A stretch of DNA of 64,000 nucleotides from Paenibacillus alkaliterrae (lineage in GTDB: Bacteria > Bacillota > Bacilli > Paenibacillales > Paenibacillaceae), in the NCBI RefSeq assembly GCF_021532375.1, contig NZ_JAKGAP010000011.1, positions 91,224 through 155,223 of the forward strand, read 5' to 3'. Shown here one piece after another: positions 1-9,245 of the stretch. Numbering within the stretch: the first letter of the stretch is position 1; each line of letters begins with the position of its first letter. The notes below the pieces were generated by a model. The model was given only the letters and a program-made list of their open reading frames with translations, was not told where the DNA came from and searched no databases. Position numbers and translations under genes: made by a program.

Positions 1-1713
1 GTGGTGCCATTTGCACTATCCAATCTGATCTCGTATAAAACCACATCGGATTCGGTAGAAGAGCAGGTTATCGCGCTCAACCAGAATACGCTGGATATCG
101 GCATGGACAATGTGAAGCGTTACTTGCTTAACCTTACCCAATTGTCGGTTGCGTTCTATAATGATCAAACGCTTATGAGTTATTTGCGGTCTAAGGAAAC
201 GGCCCCATACCAAATGCTTTACATTACCGATAAAATTTCAACCTTGCACAACAGCTATTCCGAATTAAAGGCGGTACGTTACGTTAGCGCAGCAAGCGGA
301 CAGACGTACATGAACTCGCATTCTACACTGCTCGAGCTGTCCCTTCAGCTGTCGCCTTCGGAAATTCCGAAGAAAGAGGGAGAGAATTGGGATGTAAGCC
401 GAGGGTATGAAGTGATGATGCTTGGCGAGGAGCGGGTATTGGCTTTCCATAAACCGCTCGTCGATTACCCGAGGCCCGCCGTTCTCGGGCTCGTTTCCCT
501 TTATGTAGGACAAACGGAAATCTCCAGCATCATTCGTCCATTGTCCGATGCCCAAAGGGGAGAAGAGGTATTTCTATATATACAAAAGCAATTCGAGCTG
601 CTTTCTGCATCCGGCCGGGAACCGGGCGTGGAGTTTGACGGACCTCAGTCTCAGCCGGAGTATTGGGGTGCGCGCGGATATATAAAGGGAAAACTGGACG
701 GACAAAAAGGAGTATTCGTATACGTTCAGGACCGGTATCAGAATTTACCGTTGTCCCTCGTCAAATTCGTACCAGCTGAAGTTATCAATGAGGCGGCCGA
801 GAGAACCTTGAACTTTACGCTGGTTCTTCAACTCATCGCTCTCTTTTTTCTAATCGTTTTCGCTTCCATTTTATCTTACCGGACTATTGTTCCGATCAAG
901 AGGCTGCTGCGCAACATTGTGCAATTGGAATCGGGAAATTTCCGCGTTAGGGAGACTTCCGGGCGTATGGACGAGATCGGCGTGCTGGAGCAGCGCTTCC
1001 AAACGATGGTCGGCAGACTGGACGATTTGATCAACAATGAATACCGCAGCAGATTGGAGCTTACAACTGCAAGGCTCAAAATGCTGCAGGCGCAAATTAA
1101 CCCGCATTTTCTATATAATGCTTTGCAGTCGATCGGCACGATGGCCCTTCGCCACCGTGCCGACGAAATCAGCGATAAGATCGCCGAGCTCGGCGCAATT
1201 ATGAGATACAGCATGGATTTGAAGTCGGAAACCGTGCGTCTGCAAAAGGAAATCGAGCATATCGAGCACTATTTGTCCCTGCAAACGGGCAGGTTTAGAA
1301 ATAAGCTCTCCTACACGCTTTCCTGCCCGGTCGAGGCGCTGTCCATCAACGTTCCGAAGATGATCCTGCAGCCACTGGTGGAAAACAGCATTATTCACGG
1401 CATTGAGAGGGGCAAGGGAACAGGAACGCTTCATATCGGCATTGAGTTGGGTCAGGGTCTCGTAATTCGGGTTATGGATACCGGGAAAGGAATCGAACCT
1501 GAAGTGCTGGAACGAATCAGAATGAGCTACGAGAAGCGTCAATTACAAGGATCCGATGAAGGCGGTATCGGGCTCCTCAATGTGCTGTACCGATTGCATT
1601 TGTCTTACGGAGCGGATTTCGAATGGGAAATTAGCAGCATTCCTTATGAAGCAACCGTAATTACGTTTCGTTTTCCGGTTGAAGCTGGCAGCGAAGGAGG
1701 GGAACGGCATTGA
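1..1713 (+). CDS. YesM-type sensor histidine kinase, 5' end cut by window edge
   Basis: Membrane sensor kinase that phosphorylates the AraC-type regulator encoded directly downstream. The reading frame opens at base 1 with residues that look like the tail of a first membrane helix (VPFALSNLISYK), so the true start and most of TM1 lie outside the window. An extracellular sensor region covers about residues 15-265, TM2 about 268-292, then a HAMP segment. The internal His-kinase box carries H369 in QINPHFLYNAL, and the ATPase N box is near E461/N462 (LVENSIIHGI), followed by DTGKGI and GGIGL motifs. It overlaps the next gene by 4 bases and precedes a sugar ABC importer, so it probably senses a carbohydrate and controls that importer. 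The ligand cannot be read from the sequence. Confidence 0.9.
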   Translation: MVPFALSNLISYKTTSDSVEEQVIALNQNTLDIGMDNVKRYLLNLTQLSVAFYNDQTLMSYLRSKETAPYQMLYITDKISTLHNSYSELKAVRYVSAASGQTYMNSHSTLLELSLQLSPSEIPKKEGENWDVSRGYEVMMLGEERVLAFHKPLVDYPRPAVLGLVSLYVGQTEISSIIRPLSDAQRGEEVFLYIQKQFELLSASGREPGVEFDGPQSQPEYWGARGYIKGKLDGQKGVFVYVQDRYQNLPLSLVKFVPAEVINEAAERTLNFTLVLQLIALFFLIVFASILSYRTIVPIKRLLRNIVQLESGNFRVRETSGRMDEIGVLEQRFQTMVGRLDDLINNEYRSRLELTTARLKMLQAQINPHFLYNALQSIGTMALRHRADEISDKIAELGAIMRYSMDLKSETVRLQKEIEHIEHYLSLQTGRFRNKLSYTLSCPVEALSINVPKMILQPLVENSIIHGIERGKGTGTLHIGIELGQGLVIRVMDTGKGIEPEVLERIRMSYEKRQLQGSDEGGIGLLNVLYRLHLSYGADFEWEISSIPYEATVITFRFPVEAGSEGGERH

Positions 1714-3278
1714 AAGTATTGATCGTGGATGATGAAGAACATGTGCGGGAAGGCATTGACCTAGCCGTCGATTGGGAAAAATTCGGAATTTCCGAACGGC
1801 TGCAGGCGGAGGATGGCCGGCAGGCGCTCGACTTATTACGGCTTCATAAGCCTGCCATTATGTTTTGCGACATGTGTATGCCGGGCATGGACGGTACGGA
1901 GCTTTTGCGCCAGCTGCGTGAGGAATGCTTCGATACACAAGTCATAGTAGTCAGCGGGCATGATAATTATCAGTACACGCGTGCTGCGATTCGGGCGAAT
2001 GGACTCGATTATTTGCTCAAACCTTTTTCCAAACGAGATCTGGAGCAAGTTCTCGAACAAGCCGTAACGGCTTGGAAAAACCGGGAAATCAATCTGCTGG
2101 AAGAGCGGGAAACCGGCTTCAAGATCAAGCGGGCAGACGCCTTGGTCGATGAGCAGAAGCTGGCCGCTTATTTAAAAGGGGAATCCGCCTTTCATGAGGG
2201 TGTACGGGGACTGCTGTATAAAGTGGGTCTTTCCTCAGAACGGCTAAGAGTGGCGCTCATACTGCCTTGCAACCGCATGGATCTTGTGGACAGGCGATTT
2301 AAGGGCGATAGGGAGCTGTTTGTTTTTGCGGTCAATAATATTGCACATGAAACGCTTAGAGCGTACGGCGCCCATTACTTATGCAGGCTCGATGACTATC
2401 AGTGGATTCTGCTGACGGACTTGACCGGCAGCTACCGGTCAGCTTTAGAGCATCGGCGCTGCATGGAGAAGGTAACGAAAGCATGGCGGGAAATTCTGGG
2501 GCTGGACGCGCTTATAGGAATAAGCGATTCGGAGGCTGACGCTGCCGGAATTTTGGGCGCGATTGGTGAAGCCCGGTCTGCCTTATTGAAGTCCGAAATA
2601 GGGGGAGATTCCGCTAGAGCGGAAATCGCCCCGGGTGAGCCCCCGCGGTTGACGGATCAACAGTTTCTGCTGCAAACCACGCTTGATACCGGCAACAAGG
2701 CTTATGCGGCCGAGATTATTCGCGCTTTCGTTCGAAAGCTCCGGCAGAGAGGAACGCTTCGGCTGAAGGATTTGCAGGCCTGCACGATCGAAGCCAATCT
2801 CCTATTGGAGAGGGCCAGCCGGCTGATGCATTCAAGCAAGGTGGCGGCGGATCTTCTGATGCCGCTATGGATCAGCAATTTAAACGAATGGGAGAGGACA
2901 TTCATCCAGCATTGGTGGACCCTCATGGAGGAACAAGGGCAGGGCGGCATGGGCAACCGCGGCGTGGAGGCGATCCGGGAGTATATCGAACGTCATTTTC
3001 ATGAGGATCTGTCGCTGTCGTTTTTGTCGGAACGATTTCATTTCAGTCCGCAGTATATCGCTAAGAAATTCAAGGAGCTGTACAATACGACCGTGATGAC
3101 TGCTTTAACCGAGCTTCGGATGGATAAGGCCAGGTCTTTGCTCCAATTTACGGACAAGCCGGTTTCGGAAATCGCCAATTCCCTCGGTTACGACGACGAG
3201 AATTACTTCGGTAAAGTGTTCAAGAAACTGCAGGGCGTCTCCCCTCTTCAGTTCCGGAAGCAGCACCGAGATTCATAG
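1710..3278 (+). CDS. YesN-type response regulator, AraC family DNA-binding domain
   Basis: Response regulator of 522 residues, partner of the overlapping sensor kinase. The start is TTG at 1710 inside the stop region of the kinase gene, with AAGGAGGGG upstream. The N-terminal receiver domain (about 1-125) shows VDDEEHVR, the phosphoacceptor Asp in MFCDMCMPGMDG and the Lys in LLKPFSK. A long middle linker follows, and two AraC-type helix-turn-helix motifs occupy about 415-515 (LSFLSERFHFSPQYIAKKFKE; VSEIANSLGYDDENYFGKVFKK). This domain order is typical of YesN/LytT-like regulators beside CUT1 sugar importers. It most likely activates the binding-protein and permease operon that starts at 3380. 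Confidence 0.9.
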   Translation: MKVLIVDDEEHVREGIDLAVDWEKFGISERLQAEDGRQALDLLRLHKPAIMFCDMCMPGMDGTELLRQLREECFDTQVIVVSGHDNYQYTRAAIRANGLDYLLKPFSKRDLEQVLEQAVTAWKNREINLLEERETGFKIKRADALVDEQKLAAYLKGESAFHEGVRGLLYKVGLSSERLRVALILPCNRMDLVDRRFKGDRELFVFAVNNIAHETLRAYGAHYLCRLDDYQWILLTDLTGSYRSALEHRRCMEKVTKAWREILGLDALIGISDSEADAAGILGAIGEARSALLKSEIGGDSARAEIAPGEPPRLTDQQFLLQTTLDTGNKAYAAEIIRAFVRKLRQRGTLRLKDLQACTIEANLLLERASRLMHSSKVAADLLMPLWISNLNEWERTFIQHWWTLMEEQGQGGMGNRGVEAIREYIERHFHEDLSLSFLSERFHFSPQYIAKKFKELYNTTVMTALTELRMDKARSLLQFTDKPVSEIANSLGYDDENYFGKVFKKLQGVSPLQFRKQHRDS

Positions 3279-3379
3279 ATTCCTTTTTTGGGCGAATATA
3301 TTCCCTGCCCCTGCGCATGCGGAAAAGATACAATCGGAGTGTAAACAAGCTTCATTCTAATTCAAGGGGGATAAAACGA

Positions 3380-4669
3380 ATGAAAAAGTTGATTTCTACG
3401 GTCTGCACCATGGCATTGCTTATGATTTCCTTAGCGGGCTGCGCAGGCGGAGGGGATGCTCCGAAAAACAACGCCGCTTCTCCGAACAGTACGACCAATT
3501 CAGGTTCAGGGGAAAAAGTGACCCTTAAGCTGCTGCAGTTCAAAGCGGAAATCACCGATAAAGTAAAAGCGATGACTGACGACTACATGAAAGAAAATCC
3601 GAATATCGTTATTGAATCGCAAGTGACAAAGGATTACGAAACGATTCTTAAAACCCGCTTCGCTTCCGGAGATGAACCGGATATCTTCATGACCAAAGCA
3701 TTCACCGACATTTCGGATTGGTCTGACAAGCTTGTCGACTTGTCTAACGAGTCTTGGATGAGCAAGGTATCCCCTTCCGCAGTGGCGGGTATGACGGTTG
3801 ACGGCAAAAAACTGGGCTTCCCGATTGCCTTTGAGGGTTACGGCTTCATCTACAACAAGGAACTGTTTGCCAAAGCGGGCATCGACAAGGTGCCGACAAC
3901 GCTGACAGAGCTTAAGCAGCTGAACGAAAAACTGAAGGCGGCCGGCATATCGACTTATGCAGAAGGCTACAAAGAATGGTGGATACTTGGACAGCATCTG
4001 TTTAATCTGCCGTTCGCCGCTGAAACAGATCCGACAGCTTCCATCGAAAATATCAATAAAGGCCAGCTGAAAGTCAAAGATATCGCCAATATGAACGGGT
4101 TCTTCGATGTGCTTGACTTGACCGTAAAATACGGCAAAGGAGCGGAATCCGTCGGTGTCAGCTACGACAACCAGGTATCCGATTTCTCATCCGGCAAAAC
4201 GGCCATGATGCAGCAGGGAGTATGGACCATTGATTCCATCATGAAAATCAACCCGGATATTCAAATGGGCATGTTCGCGATTCCGCTGAACGATAACGCT
4301 GCTGAAACGAAAATGCCAGTCGGCGTTCCCGGCTATTATGTCCTTAACAAAAATTCCAAGCACGTGGACGAAACGAAAAAATTTCTGACATGGCTGCATG
4401 AAAACGGGCAAAAGTATTTGGTCGATTCCTTTAAGCTGATTCCTGCTTTCACCGATCTGAAGACGACGCCGGAGCTCGGACCTTTGGCGAACGATCTGAG
4501 CGCCTACGTGGAGAAAGACCAAACGCTTCCTTGGGCACACGCGCTATGGCCGTCCGGTGCGAACCAAGAGTTTGCGAAGCCGCTTCAGGCATACGTGGGC
4601 GGTCAAATGACGAAAGATCAAGCTATCGAAGAAGTTCAGAACATTTGGAATGCCCGCATAAAACAGTAA
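3380..4669 (+). CDS. sugar ABC transporter substrate-binding lipoprotein
   Basis: Extracellular solute-binding protein of the CUT1 family (429 residues), anchored to the membrane by lipid on Cys21. The start is ATG 3380, chosen because AAGGGGG lies just upstream and it gives a clean lipoprotein signal: MKK, a hydrophobic stretch, then LAGC at 18-21. A low-complexity G/N/S linker follows and then the type-1 binding-protein fold, with QFKAEITDKVKAMTDDY, IVIESQVTKDYE and a C-terminal EEVQNIWNA helix typical of MalE/MsmE-like proteins. It delivers an oligosaccharide to the two permeases downstream. No ATPase gene is present in the operon, so a shared MsmX-like ATPase encoded elsewhere is inferred. 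The exact sugar is unknown. Confidence 0.9.
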   Translation: MKKLISTVCTMALLMISLAGCAGGGDAPKNNAASPNSTTNSGSGEKVTLKLLQFKAEITDKVKAMTDDYMKENPNIVIESQVTKDYETILKTRFASGDEPDIFMTKAFTDISDWSDKLVDLSNESWMSKVSPSAVAGMTVDGKKLGFPIAFEGYGFIYNKELFAKAGIDKVPTTLTELKQLNEKLKAAGISTYAEGYKEWWILGQHLFNLPFAAETDPTASIENINKGQLKVKDIANMNGFFDVLDLTVKYGKGAESVGVSYDNQVSDFSSGKTAMMQQGVWTIDSIMKINPDIQMGMFAIPLNDNAAETKMPVGVPGYYVLNKNSKHVDETKKFLTWLHENGQKYLVDSFKLIPAFTDLKTTPELGPLANDLSAYVEKDQTLPWAHALWPSGANQEFAKPLQAYVGGQMTKDQAIEEVQNIWNARIKQ

Positions 4670-4688
4670 TCCATACTTCACCGTGACT

Positions 4689-4729
4689 ATTCGATGTATG
4701 GCTTCCGCAAAAGGGGTCATACATCGAAT
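4689..4729 (+). promoter_or_regulatory. 12-bp perfect inverted repeat between binding protein and permease genes
   Basis: ATTCGATGTATG at 4689-4700 and CATACATCGAAT at 4718-4729 are exact reverse complements around a 17-base loop. There is no T-run, so it is unlikely to be a full terminator. Hairpins here commonly protect the upstream binding-protein transcript and lower expression of the permeases. Confidence 0.7.
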
Positions 4730-4760
4730 GGTTTATAGAAAGATAAAGGAGACGGACAAG

Positions 4761-5636
4761 ATGAAATCAGGAACGCGTAAGCTATGGACGTATGTGGTAT
4801 TTGTCGCGCCTGCCTTGTTTTTTTTCACGCTGATCATTCTGGTGCCGTTTCTGCGGGCCATTCTATATTCATTTCAGGATTGGAACGGAATCAACAGCGA
4901 TATCGCCTGGGCCGGCTGGGACAACTATGCGGCGATTTTGAAGGACACCGGGTTCCACAAGTCGTTTGCTTTTACGCTTAAATTTGTGTTTGTCACTACC
5001 ATTTTGTTGAATCTGTTCGGATTTTTGCTTGCTTTGGTGCTGAACATGTCTCTGAAAAGCCGTAATCTTCTCCGGACCGCTTTTTTCCTTCCCTACGTCA
5101 TCGGACCTGTCATCATCGGCTTCATATGGCAGTTCATTTTCACGAATCTGTTCGCGGAAATAGGCAAAGTCACCGAGTGGTCTATGTTTATGAAAAACTG
5201 GCTCAGCTTGCCGAGCTATGCCTTCTGGTCGTTAGTCATTGTCACCGTATGGCATTCCGTCGGATATTTCATGGTTATTTACCTGGCGGCGCTTCAGGGC
5301 GTTCCGGCGGATTTGCTGGAGGCTGCGGAAATCGACGGGGCCGGAAGATGGAAGCGTATGCTGAACGTCGTGCTGCCGCTCATTCGTCCGGCGATAACGA
5401 TCAACTTGTTTTTGGCGATTTCATCCGGGTTCAAGGCTTTTGATTTGAACTTCGCCCTGACAAGAGGCGGGCCGTTCGGATCGACGGAATCGATCGCGTA
5501 TCACATTTACTTGGACGCATTCACGAAGAACTTGTTTACTCTGGCTTCGGCGAAAGCGGTCGTATTCTTCCTTGTGCTGGCGGGTATAACTCTTGTGCAG
5601 GTGTCGGTAATGAAACGCAAGGAGGTAGAAATGTGA
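4761..5636 (+). CDS. sugar ABC transporter permease (MalF-like)
   Basis: Integral membrane permease of a CUT1 sugar importer, 291 residues. ATG 4761 is preferred over upstream starts because AAAGGAG lies at 4745-4751 with ideal spacing and the protein then begins with the short cytoplasmic tail and first helix (LWTYVVFVAPALFFFTLI). Six membrane helices are apparent. The cytoplasmic EAA loop that docks the ATPase is EAAEIDGAGRWKRM near residue 188. It forms a heterodimer with the product of the next gene, which it overlaps by 4 bases. The operon is binding protein, hairpin, MalF-like, MalG-like. Confidence 0.9.
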   Translation: MKSGTRKLWTYVVFVAPALFFFTLIILVPFLRAILYSFQDWNGINSDIAWAGWDNYAAILKDTGFHKSFAFTLKFVFVTTILLNLFGFLLALVLNMSLKSRNLLRTAFFLPYVIGPVIIGFIWQFIFTNLFAEIGKVTEWSMFMKNWLSLPSYAFWSLVIVTVWHSVGYFMVIYLAALQGVPADLLEAAEIDGAGRWKRMLNVVLPLIRPAITINLFLAISSGFKAFDLNFALTRGGPFGSTESIAYHIYLDAFTKNLFTLASAKAVVFFLVLAGITLVQVSVMKRKEVEM

Positions 5637-6466
5637 AAAACGTTCGCTACAACATAAGTACTCTCGGACTCGAACTGCTCATGATTGCGCTGGCGCTAAT
5701 GTTCTTTTTTCCGCTGTACATGACGTTTATTAACGGCTTCAAATCCTATAACGAGGTCGTGACCTCCGTCGTAGCGCTTCCTGAGGTGTTCCAGCTTGAA
5801 AATTTCATCACGGTATGGAAGCAGCTCCAATTTTTCGGCGTGTTCATGAACTCTATCATCATCACTGTCGTGTCCGTAGCAGGCACTCTGCTTATCAGCT
5901 CGATGGCCGCTTACCAACTGGTCCGCCGTCCGGGCAGGGTAAGCAATGTAATTTTTCTGTCCATTCTTGCGTCATTGATCATTCCGTTCCAAACCTTGAT
6001 GGTTCCTCTTGTGAAGGTAGCCAAGGATCTGGGCTTTATCAATTCGCTTCACGGCATTATCATTATGTACTGGGGCTTCGGCGTTCCGCTTGCGCTGTTC
6101 CTGTATCACGGCTTCATCAAGGGAATTCCGCGAGAGTTGGAGGAGGCGGCTCACATTGACGGATGCGGCACGTTCGGTGTGTTTTTCAAGATCCTGCTTC
6201 CTCTGCTCAAGCCGATCACCACGACAATCGCTATTTTACATTCACTCTGGATTTGGAACGACTTCCTGCTTCCGCTAATTACGCTGAGCAGCAACAGCAC
6301 CAGAACGATCCCGCTGGCGGCAAACATTTATTTCGGCCAATATACGAATGAATGGCATCTGGCGATGGCGGCTTTAACGATGGCCGTTGTACCGATCATC
6401 CTGTTCTTCCTGTTCATGCAGCGGTACATTATCCAAGGAATTACGGCCGGTGCGGTAAAAGGCTAG
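5633..6466 (+). CDS. sugar ABC transporter permease (MalG-like)
   Basis: Second permease subunit of the CUT1 importer, 277 residues, six predicted helices. It starts with GTG at 5633, overlapping the stop of the previous gene (GTGA), with AAGGAGG at 5619-5625. The ATPase-docking loop is EEAAHIDGCGTFGVFFKI near residue 170, followed by LPLLKP, as in MalG/MsmG proteins. The C terminus (ITAGAVKG) matches the conserved end of this family. It is the last gene of the operon; the next gene lies on the opposite strand after about 350 bases holding a large palindrome. Confidence 0.92.
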   Translation: MKNVRYNISTLGLELLMIALALMFFFPLYMTFINGFKSYNEVVTSVVALPEVFQLENFITVWKQLQFFGVFMNSIIITVVSVAGTLLISSMAAYQLVRRPGRVSNVIFLSILASLIIPFQTLMVPLVKVAKDLGFINSLHGIIIMYWGFGVPLALFLYHGFIKGIPRELEEAAHIDGCGTFGVFFKILLPLLKPITTTIAILHSLWIWNDFLLPLITLSSNSTRTIPLAANIYFGQYTNEWHLAMAALTMAVVPIILFFLFMQRYIIQGITAGAVKG

Positions 6467-6641
6467 CAGATCCTAATGTATGTGCAAAAAATGAGGTGTG
6501 ATGAGTGGGTTATGTGCTGCTGTTCCTGGCGTAACACGCAAAATATTTTCGCAAGGTGACTGCTGCAGAATCTGCATTGCAGCACAAAGTAAAGTGTCCG
6601 CGTAATGAGTATAATGTTGTTTTGCTGTGATGCCTGTTTTA
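6467..6641. other. non-coding stretch after the sugar importer operon
   Basis: No convincing open reading frame on either strand. A small inverted repeat TGCTGCA (6561-6567) / TGCAGCA (6578-6584) is visible, too weak to call a terminator. The rest of the gap to 6817 is filled by the long palindrome and the terminator listed separately. Confidence 0.5.
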
Positions 6642-6725
6642 CCATCCTTTGCCGCACTCTTCCCTTAGCTCAGGAAGCGGAATGCAGAGCTTCCTGAGCC
6701 GAGGGGAGAGTGTAGCAAAGGATGG
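6642..6725. repeat. 84-base long imperfect palindrome (REP/MITE-like)
   Basis: Two 37-base arms flank a 10-base loop. The outer arms CCATCCTTTGC / GCAAAGGATGG and the inner arms GCTCAGGAAGC / GCTTCCTGAGC are exact complements. The middle arms CACTCTTCCC / GGGGAGAGTG pair with one wobble. Only two short internal bulges (CG/TA and TTA/CGA) interrupt it. It has no T-run, so it is not a simple terminator, and it resembles a small non-autonomous repeat element. Confidence 0.75.
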
Positions 6726-6775
6726 AGAATGGACAAATGCCGCAATACTTAAGCGGAAAAATAAGCAGATAAGCA

Positions 6776-6813
6776 AAACAGCCACTCCCGTCCAAGGACA
6801 GGAGAGGCTGTTT
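6776..6813 (-). terminator. intrinsic terminator of the amino-acid ABC operon
   Basis: On the minus strand AAACAGCC pairs with GGCTGTTTT around a partly paired CTCC/GGGAG centre, followed by a T-rich tract. It sits 5 bases past the stop of the ATPase gene. Confidence 0.7.
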
Positions 6814-6817
6814 GCGC

Positions 6818-7540
6818 TTAGAGCACCTGCTCGAGGAAGCGGGCGGCGCGTTCGCTTTGCGGTTTGGTGAAGAACTGCTCCGGCTTCGTCCGTTCGACGA
6901 GCTTGCCGTCGTCGAGGAAATAAATCGTGTCTGCGGCTTCGCGGGCGAACTTCATTTCATGCGTTACGATGAGCATCGTCATCCCGCTGTCCGCAAGGCC
7001 GCGAATGACGTTCAGCACTTCCTTGACCATCTCGGGATCGAGCGCCGAGGTCGGCTCGTCGAACAGCATGATGTCCGGCTCCATCGCGAGGCTGCGGGCG
7101 ATGGCGACCCGCTGCTTCTGGCCGCCGGACAAACGGGACGGGTAGCTGTCCGCTTTGTCGGATAAGCCTACGCGAGCAAGCAGCTCCTTCGCTTTCGCGC
7201 GCGCTTCCTCGATCGGCATCCCTTTGACCTGAGTCGGCGCGAACGTAATGTTGTCGATCACCGTCATATGAGGAAACAGGTGGAAATGCTGAAACACCAT
7301 ACCGATCCGCTGCCGCACGCGGGCAATGTCGGTTTTGGGGTCGGTAATCGCAATGCCGTCGATTGTGATCGTACCGGAGGTCGGCGTCTCGAGCATATTC
7401 ATGCAGCGAAGAAAGGTGGACTTGCCTGATCCGGACGGTCCGATCACCGCGACTACCTCTCCTTTTTCCACTGCAGTAGAAATTCCTTTCAAAACCTGAT
7501 TCTTGCCGAAGGTTTTCGTTAAGTCGGTCACATTAATCAC
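6818..7540 (-). CDS. amino-acid ABC transporter ATP-binding protein (GlnQ-like)
   Basis: ATPase of a polar amino-acid importer, 240 residues, the usual length of GlnQ/ArtM proteins. The start is GTG at 7540, chosen because AAAGGAGG precedes it and the protein then begins MINVTDLTKTFG; a start further upstream adds an unrelated tail. Walker A is GPSGSGKST (34-42), then the signature LSGGQKQRVAIAR, Walker B IMLFDEPTSALD and a switch His in IVTHEM. It overlaps the end of the fused binding protein/permease gene by 8 bases, so the two are translationally coupled and form one importer. The substrate (glutamine, cystine, arginine or other) cannot be settled from sequence alone. Confidence 0.93.
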   Translation of the reverse strand: MINVTDLTKTFGKNQVLKGISTAVEKGEVVAVIGPSGSGKSTFLRCMNMLETPTSGTITIDGIAITDPKTDIARVRQRIGMVFQHFHLFPHMTVIDNITFAPTQVKGMPIEEARAKAKELLARVGLSDKADSYPSRLSGGQKQRVAIARSLAMEPDIMLFDEPTSALDPEMVKEVLNVIRGLADSGMTMLIVTHEMKFAREAADTIYFLDDGKLVERTKPEQFFTKPQSERAARFLEQVL

Positions 7541-9041
7541 TGCGGCGAAGCCTCCTTTCAAGCATGCGGGCAAACGAGGTTAAGATAAGCACGAGCACGT
7601 AGTAAATGGCGGCGACGAGCAGCAGCGCCTCAAAGGCGCGGAATGTACTTGCCCGCACCACATCGGCGCGGCGCATTAGCTCGGTCACGCCAATAACCGA
7701 TACGAGCGAGGATTCCTTAAGCAAGGCTACGCATTCATTCACGAGCGCGGGCAAAATCGTACGCAGCGCCTGCGGAAAAATGATGCGGACCATCATTTTG
7801 CGGTAAGGAACGCCGAGCGCGATCGCCGCTTCCCGCTGTCCTTTATCAACGGCCATAATGCCGCCGCGGATCGTTTCGGACAAATAGGCGGCCGAGTTGA
7901 GGCCGAATGCCAGGCCTGCAGCCATCAGCGCCGGTATGTCAAAGCCGAGCAGCTGCGGGGTAGCATAATAGATGAGCGTTAGCTGAACGAGCAGCGGCGT
8001 TCCGCGGAATACCGAGGTATAAGCGGTAGCGAACCACTCAAGCGGCTTAATGCCGGAGATTTTGAATAACGACAAAACAGTACCCCAAACAAGGCCGAAC
8101 AGCGCGGATACGAGTGTGAACAGCAGCGTCACGTATACGCCTTTCAATATATAGGGAATGTATCCCTTCAGTACGCTAAAGTCGATATTGAGATTAAGAA
8201 GCCTATCGGCAGGCTCCTCCTGCTCGGGAAACCATTTGCGGGCGATTTCATCGAGCTTGCCGCTTTCTTGCATGTCCGCCAGCACGCCGTTAAAAGAGTC
8301 AACGAGCCGGCTGTTTTTTGGAAAAGCAATGGCGTACCCGTTTTCCTCCAGATCCGCCGGCAGAAAGTGCATCGCAAGATCGGCATTTGCGTTAGTCATT
8401 TCTACTGCGACCGCATCTTCCACGATGGCGGCGTCGATCCGTCCAGAGTTCAGCTCCTGAATGAGGTCCGGTATTTTGTTCAGCTTCTTCAGCTGAGCGC
8501 CTTCAATCGTTTCGGCGAAAATATCCTGGGTAGAGCCAAGCTGGGTTCCTACAAGCTTGCCAGCGAGGGATTCCAGCGTTTCTAGCGGCGCCGACTTTTT
8601 GGAAACGATCGTATTGCGGGCCGCGTAATAGAAATCAGAGAAATCGACGTTTTGCCTGCGCTCGTCCGTTGCGGACATGGCGGACATGACGAAGTCGACG
8701 CGGCCGGTTTGAAGCGCGGCAATAAGACCGTTGAAGTCCATGCTCGCGATTTCCAGTTCATATCCGAGCTGGCCGGTGATATACTTGGCTATATCGATAT
8801 CCATGCCGATGATTTCGCCGTTGTTCTTGGCGTCTACGCTTTCATAGGGCGGATAATCGGGCGATGTGCCCATAACGAGCTTCTTTTTCGGTTCGGCCGG
8901 GGCAGCGATAGACGCGCTTTCCGCGCTTACGGTGCGTGAGTCCGTTTTTCCCGTTGGAAAGGCTTGTCCGATAACCAGAAACAGCACCACGAAGGCGATG
9001 AGCGATACGTAAAGGTAGTTAAGTTTTTTTCTGTTCATCAT
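7533..9041 (-). CDS. fused amino-acid-binding protein and permease of ABC importer
   Basis: A single 502-residue chain joins a periplasmic-binding-protein type 2 domain to a HisM/GlnP-type permease. An N-terminal membrane segment (about 7-26) is followed by the binding domain (about 50-275; LVMGTSPDYPPYES, GMDIDIAKYI, DFVMSAMSATDERR, GTQLGSTQD). The permease domain (about 290-500) has the docking loop AVDKGQREAAIALGVPYRKMM. Fused architecture is known from GlnP of lactic acid bacteria and places the receptor directly on the translocator. With the overlapping ATPase gene it makes a complete two-gene importer. The start is ATG 9041 (or 9038) after AGAAAGAGGA. Confidence 0.93.
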   Translation of the reverse strand: MMNRKKLNYLYVSLIAFVVLFLVIGQAFPTGKTDSRTVSAESASIAAPAEPKKKLVMGTSPDYPPYESVDAKNNGEIIGMDIDIAKYITGQLGYELEIASMDFNGLIAALQTGRVDFVMSAMSATDERRQNVDFSDFYYAARNTIVSKKSAPLETLESLAGKLVGTQLGSTQDIFAETIEGAQLKKLNKIPDLIQELNSGRIDAAIVEDAVAVEMTNANADLAMHFLPADLEENGYAIAFPKNSRLVDSFNGVLADMQESGKLDEIARKWFPEQEEPADRLLNLNIDFSVLKGYIPYILKGVYVTLLFTLVSALFGLVWGTVLSLFKISGIKPLEWFATAYTSVFRGTPLLVQLTLIYYATPQLLGFDIPALMAAGLAFGLNSAAYLSETIRGGIMAVDKGQREAAIALGVPYRKMMVRIIFPQALRTILPALVNECVALLKESSLVSVIGVTELMRRADVVRASTFRAFEALLLVAAIYYVLVLILTSFARMLERRLRRSD

Positions 9042-9245
9042 GTCCTCTTTCTTCGATTTTCTAACACCGTATGCATGTGGATAGTCGCGCTTAACTGAGA
9101 ATTATTGTTATAATATCCATATGTAATGAAATCTATTTTGCCCAGGCACCATGAAGGAAAAGAACAAATTGCGCAATCGTAATTAGCCAAAAAGGTATAC
9201 GCGCCGAAGGCGGAGGGCGGCGTATAAAACGAAGGAGACGATCAA

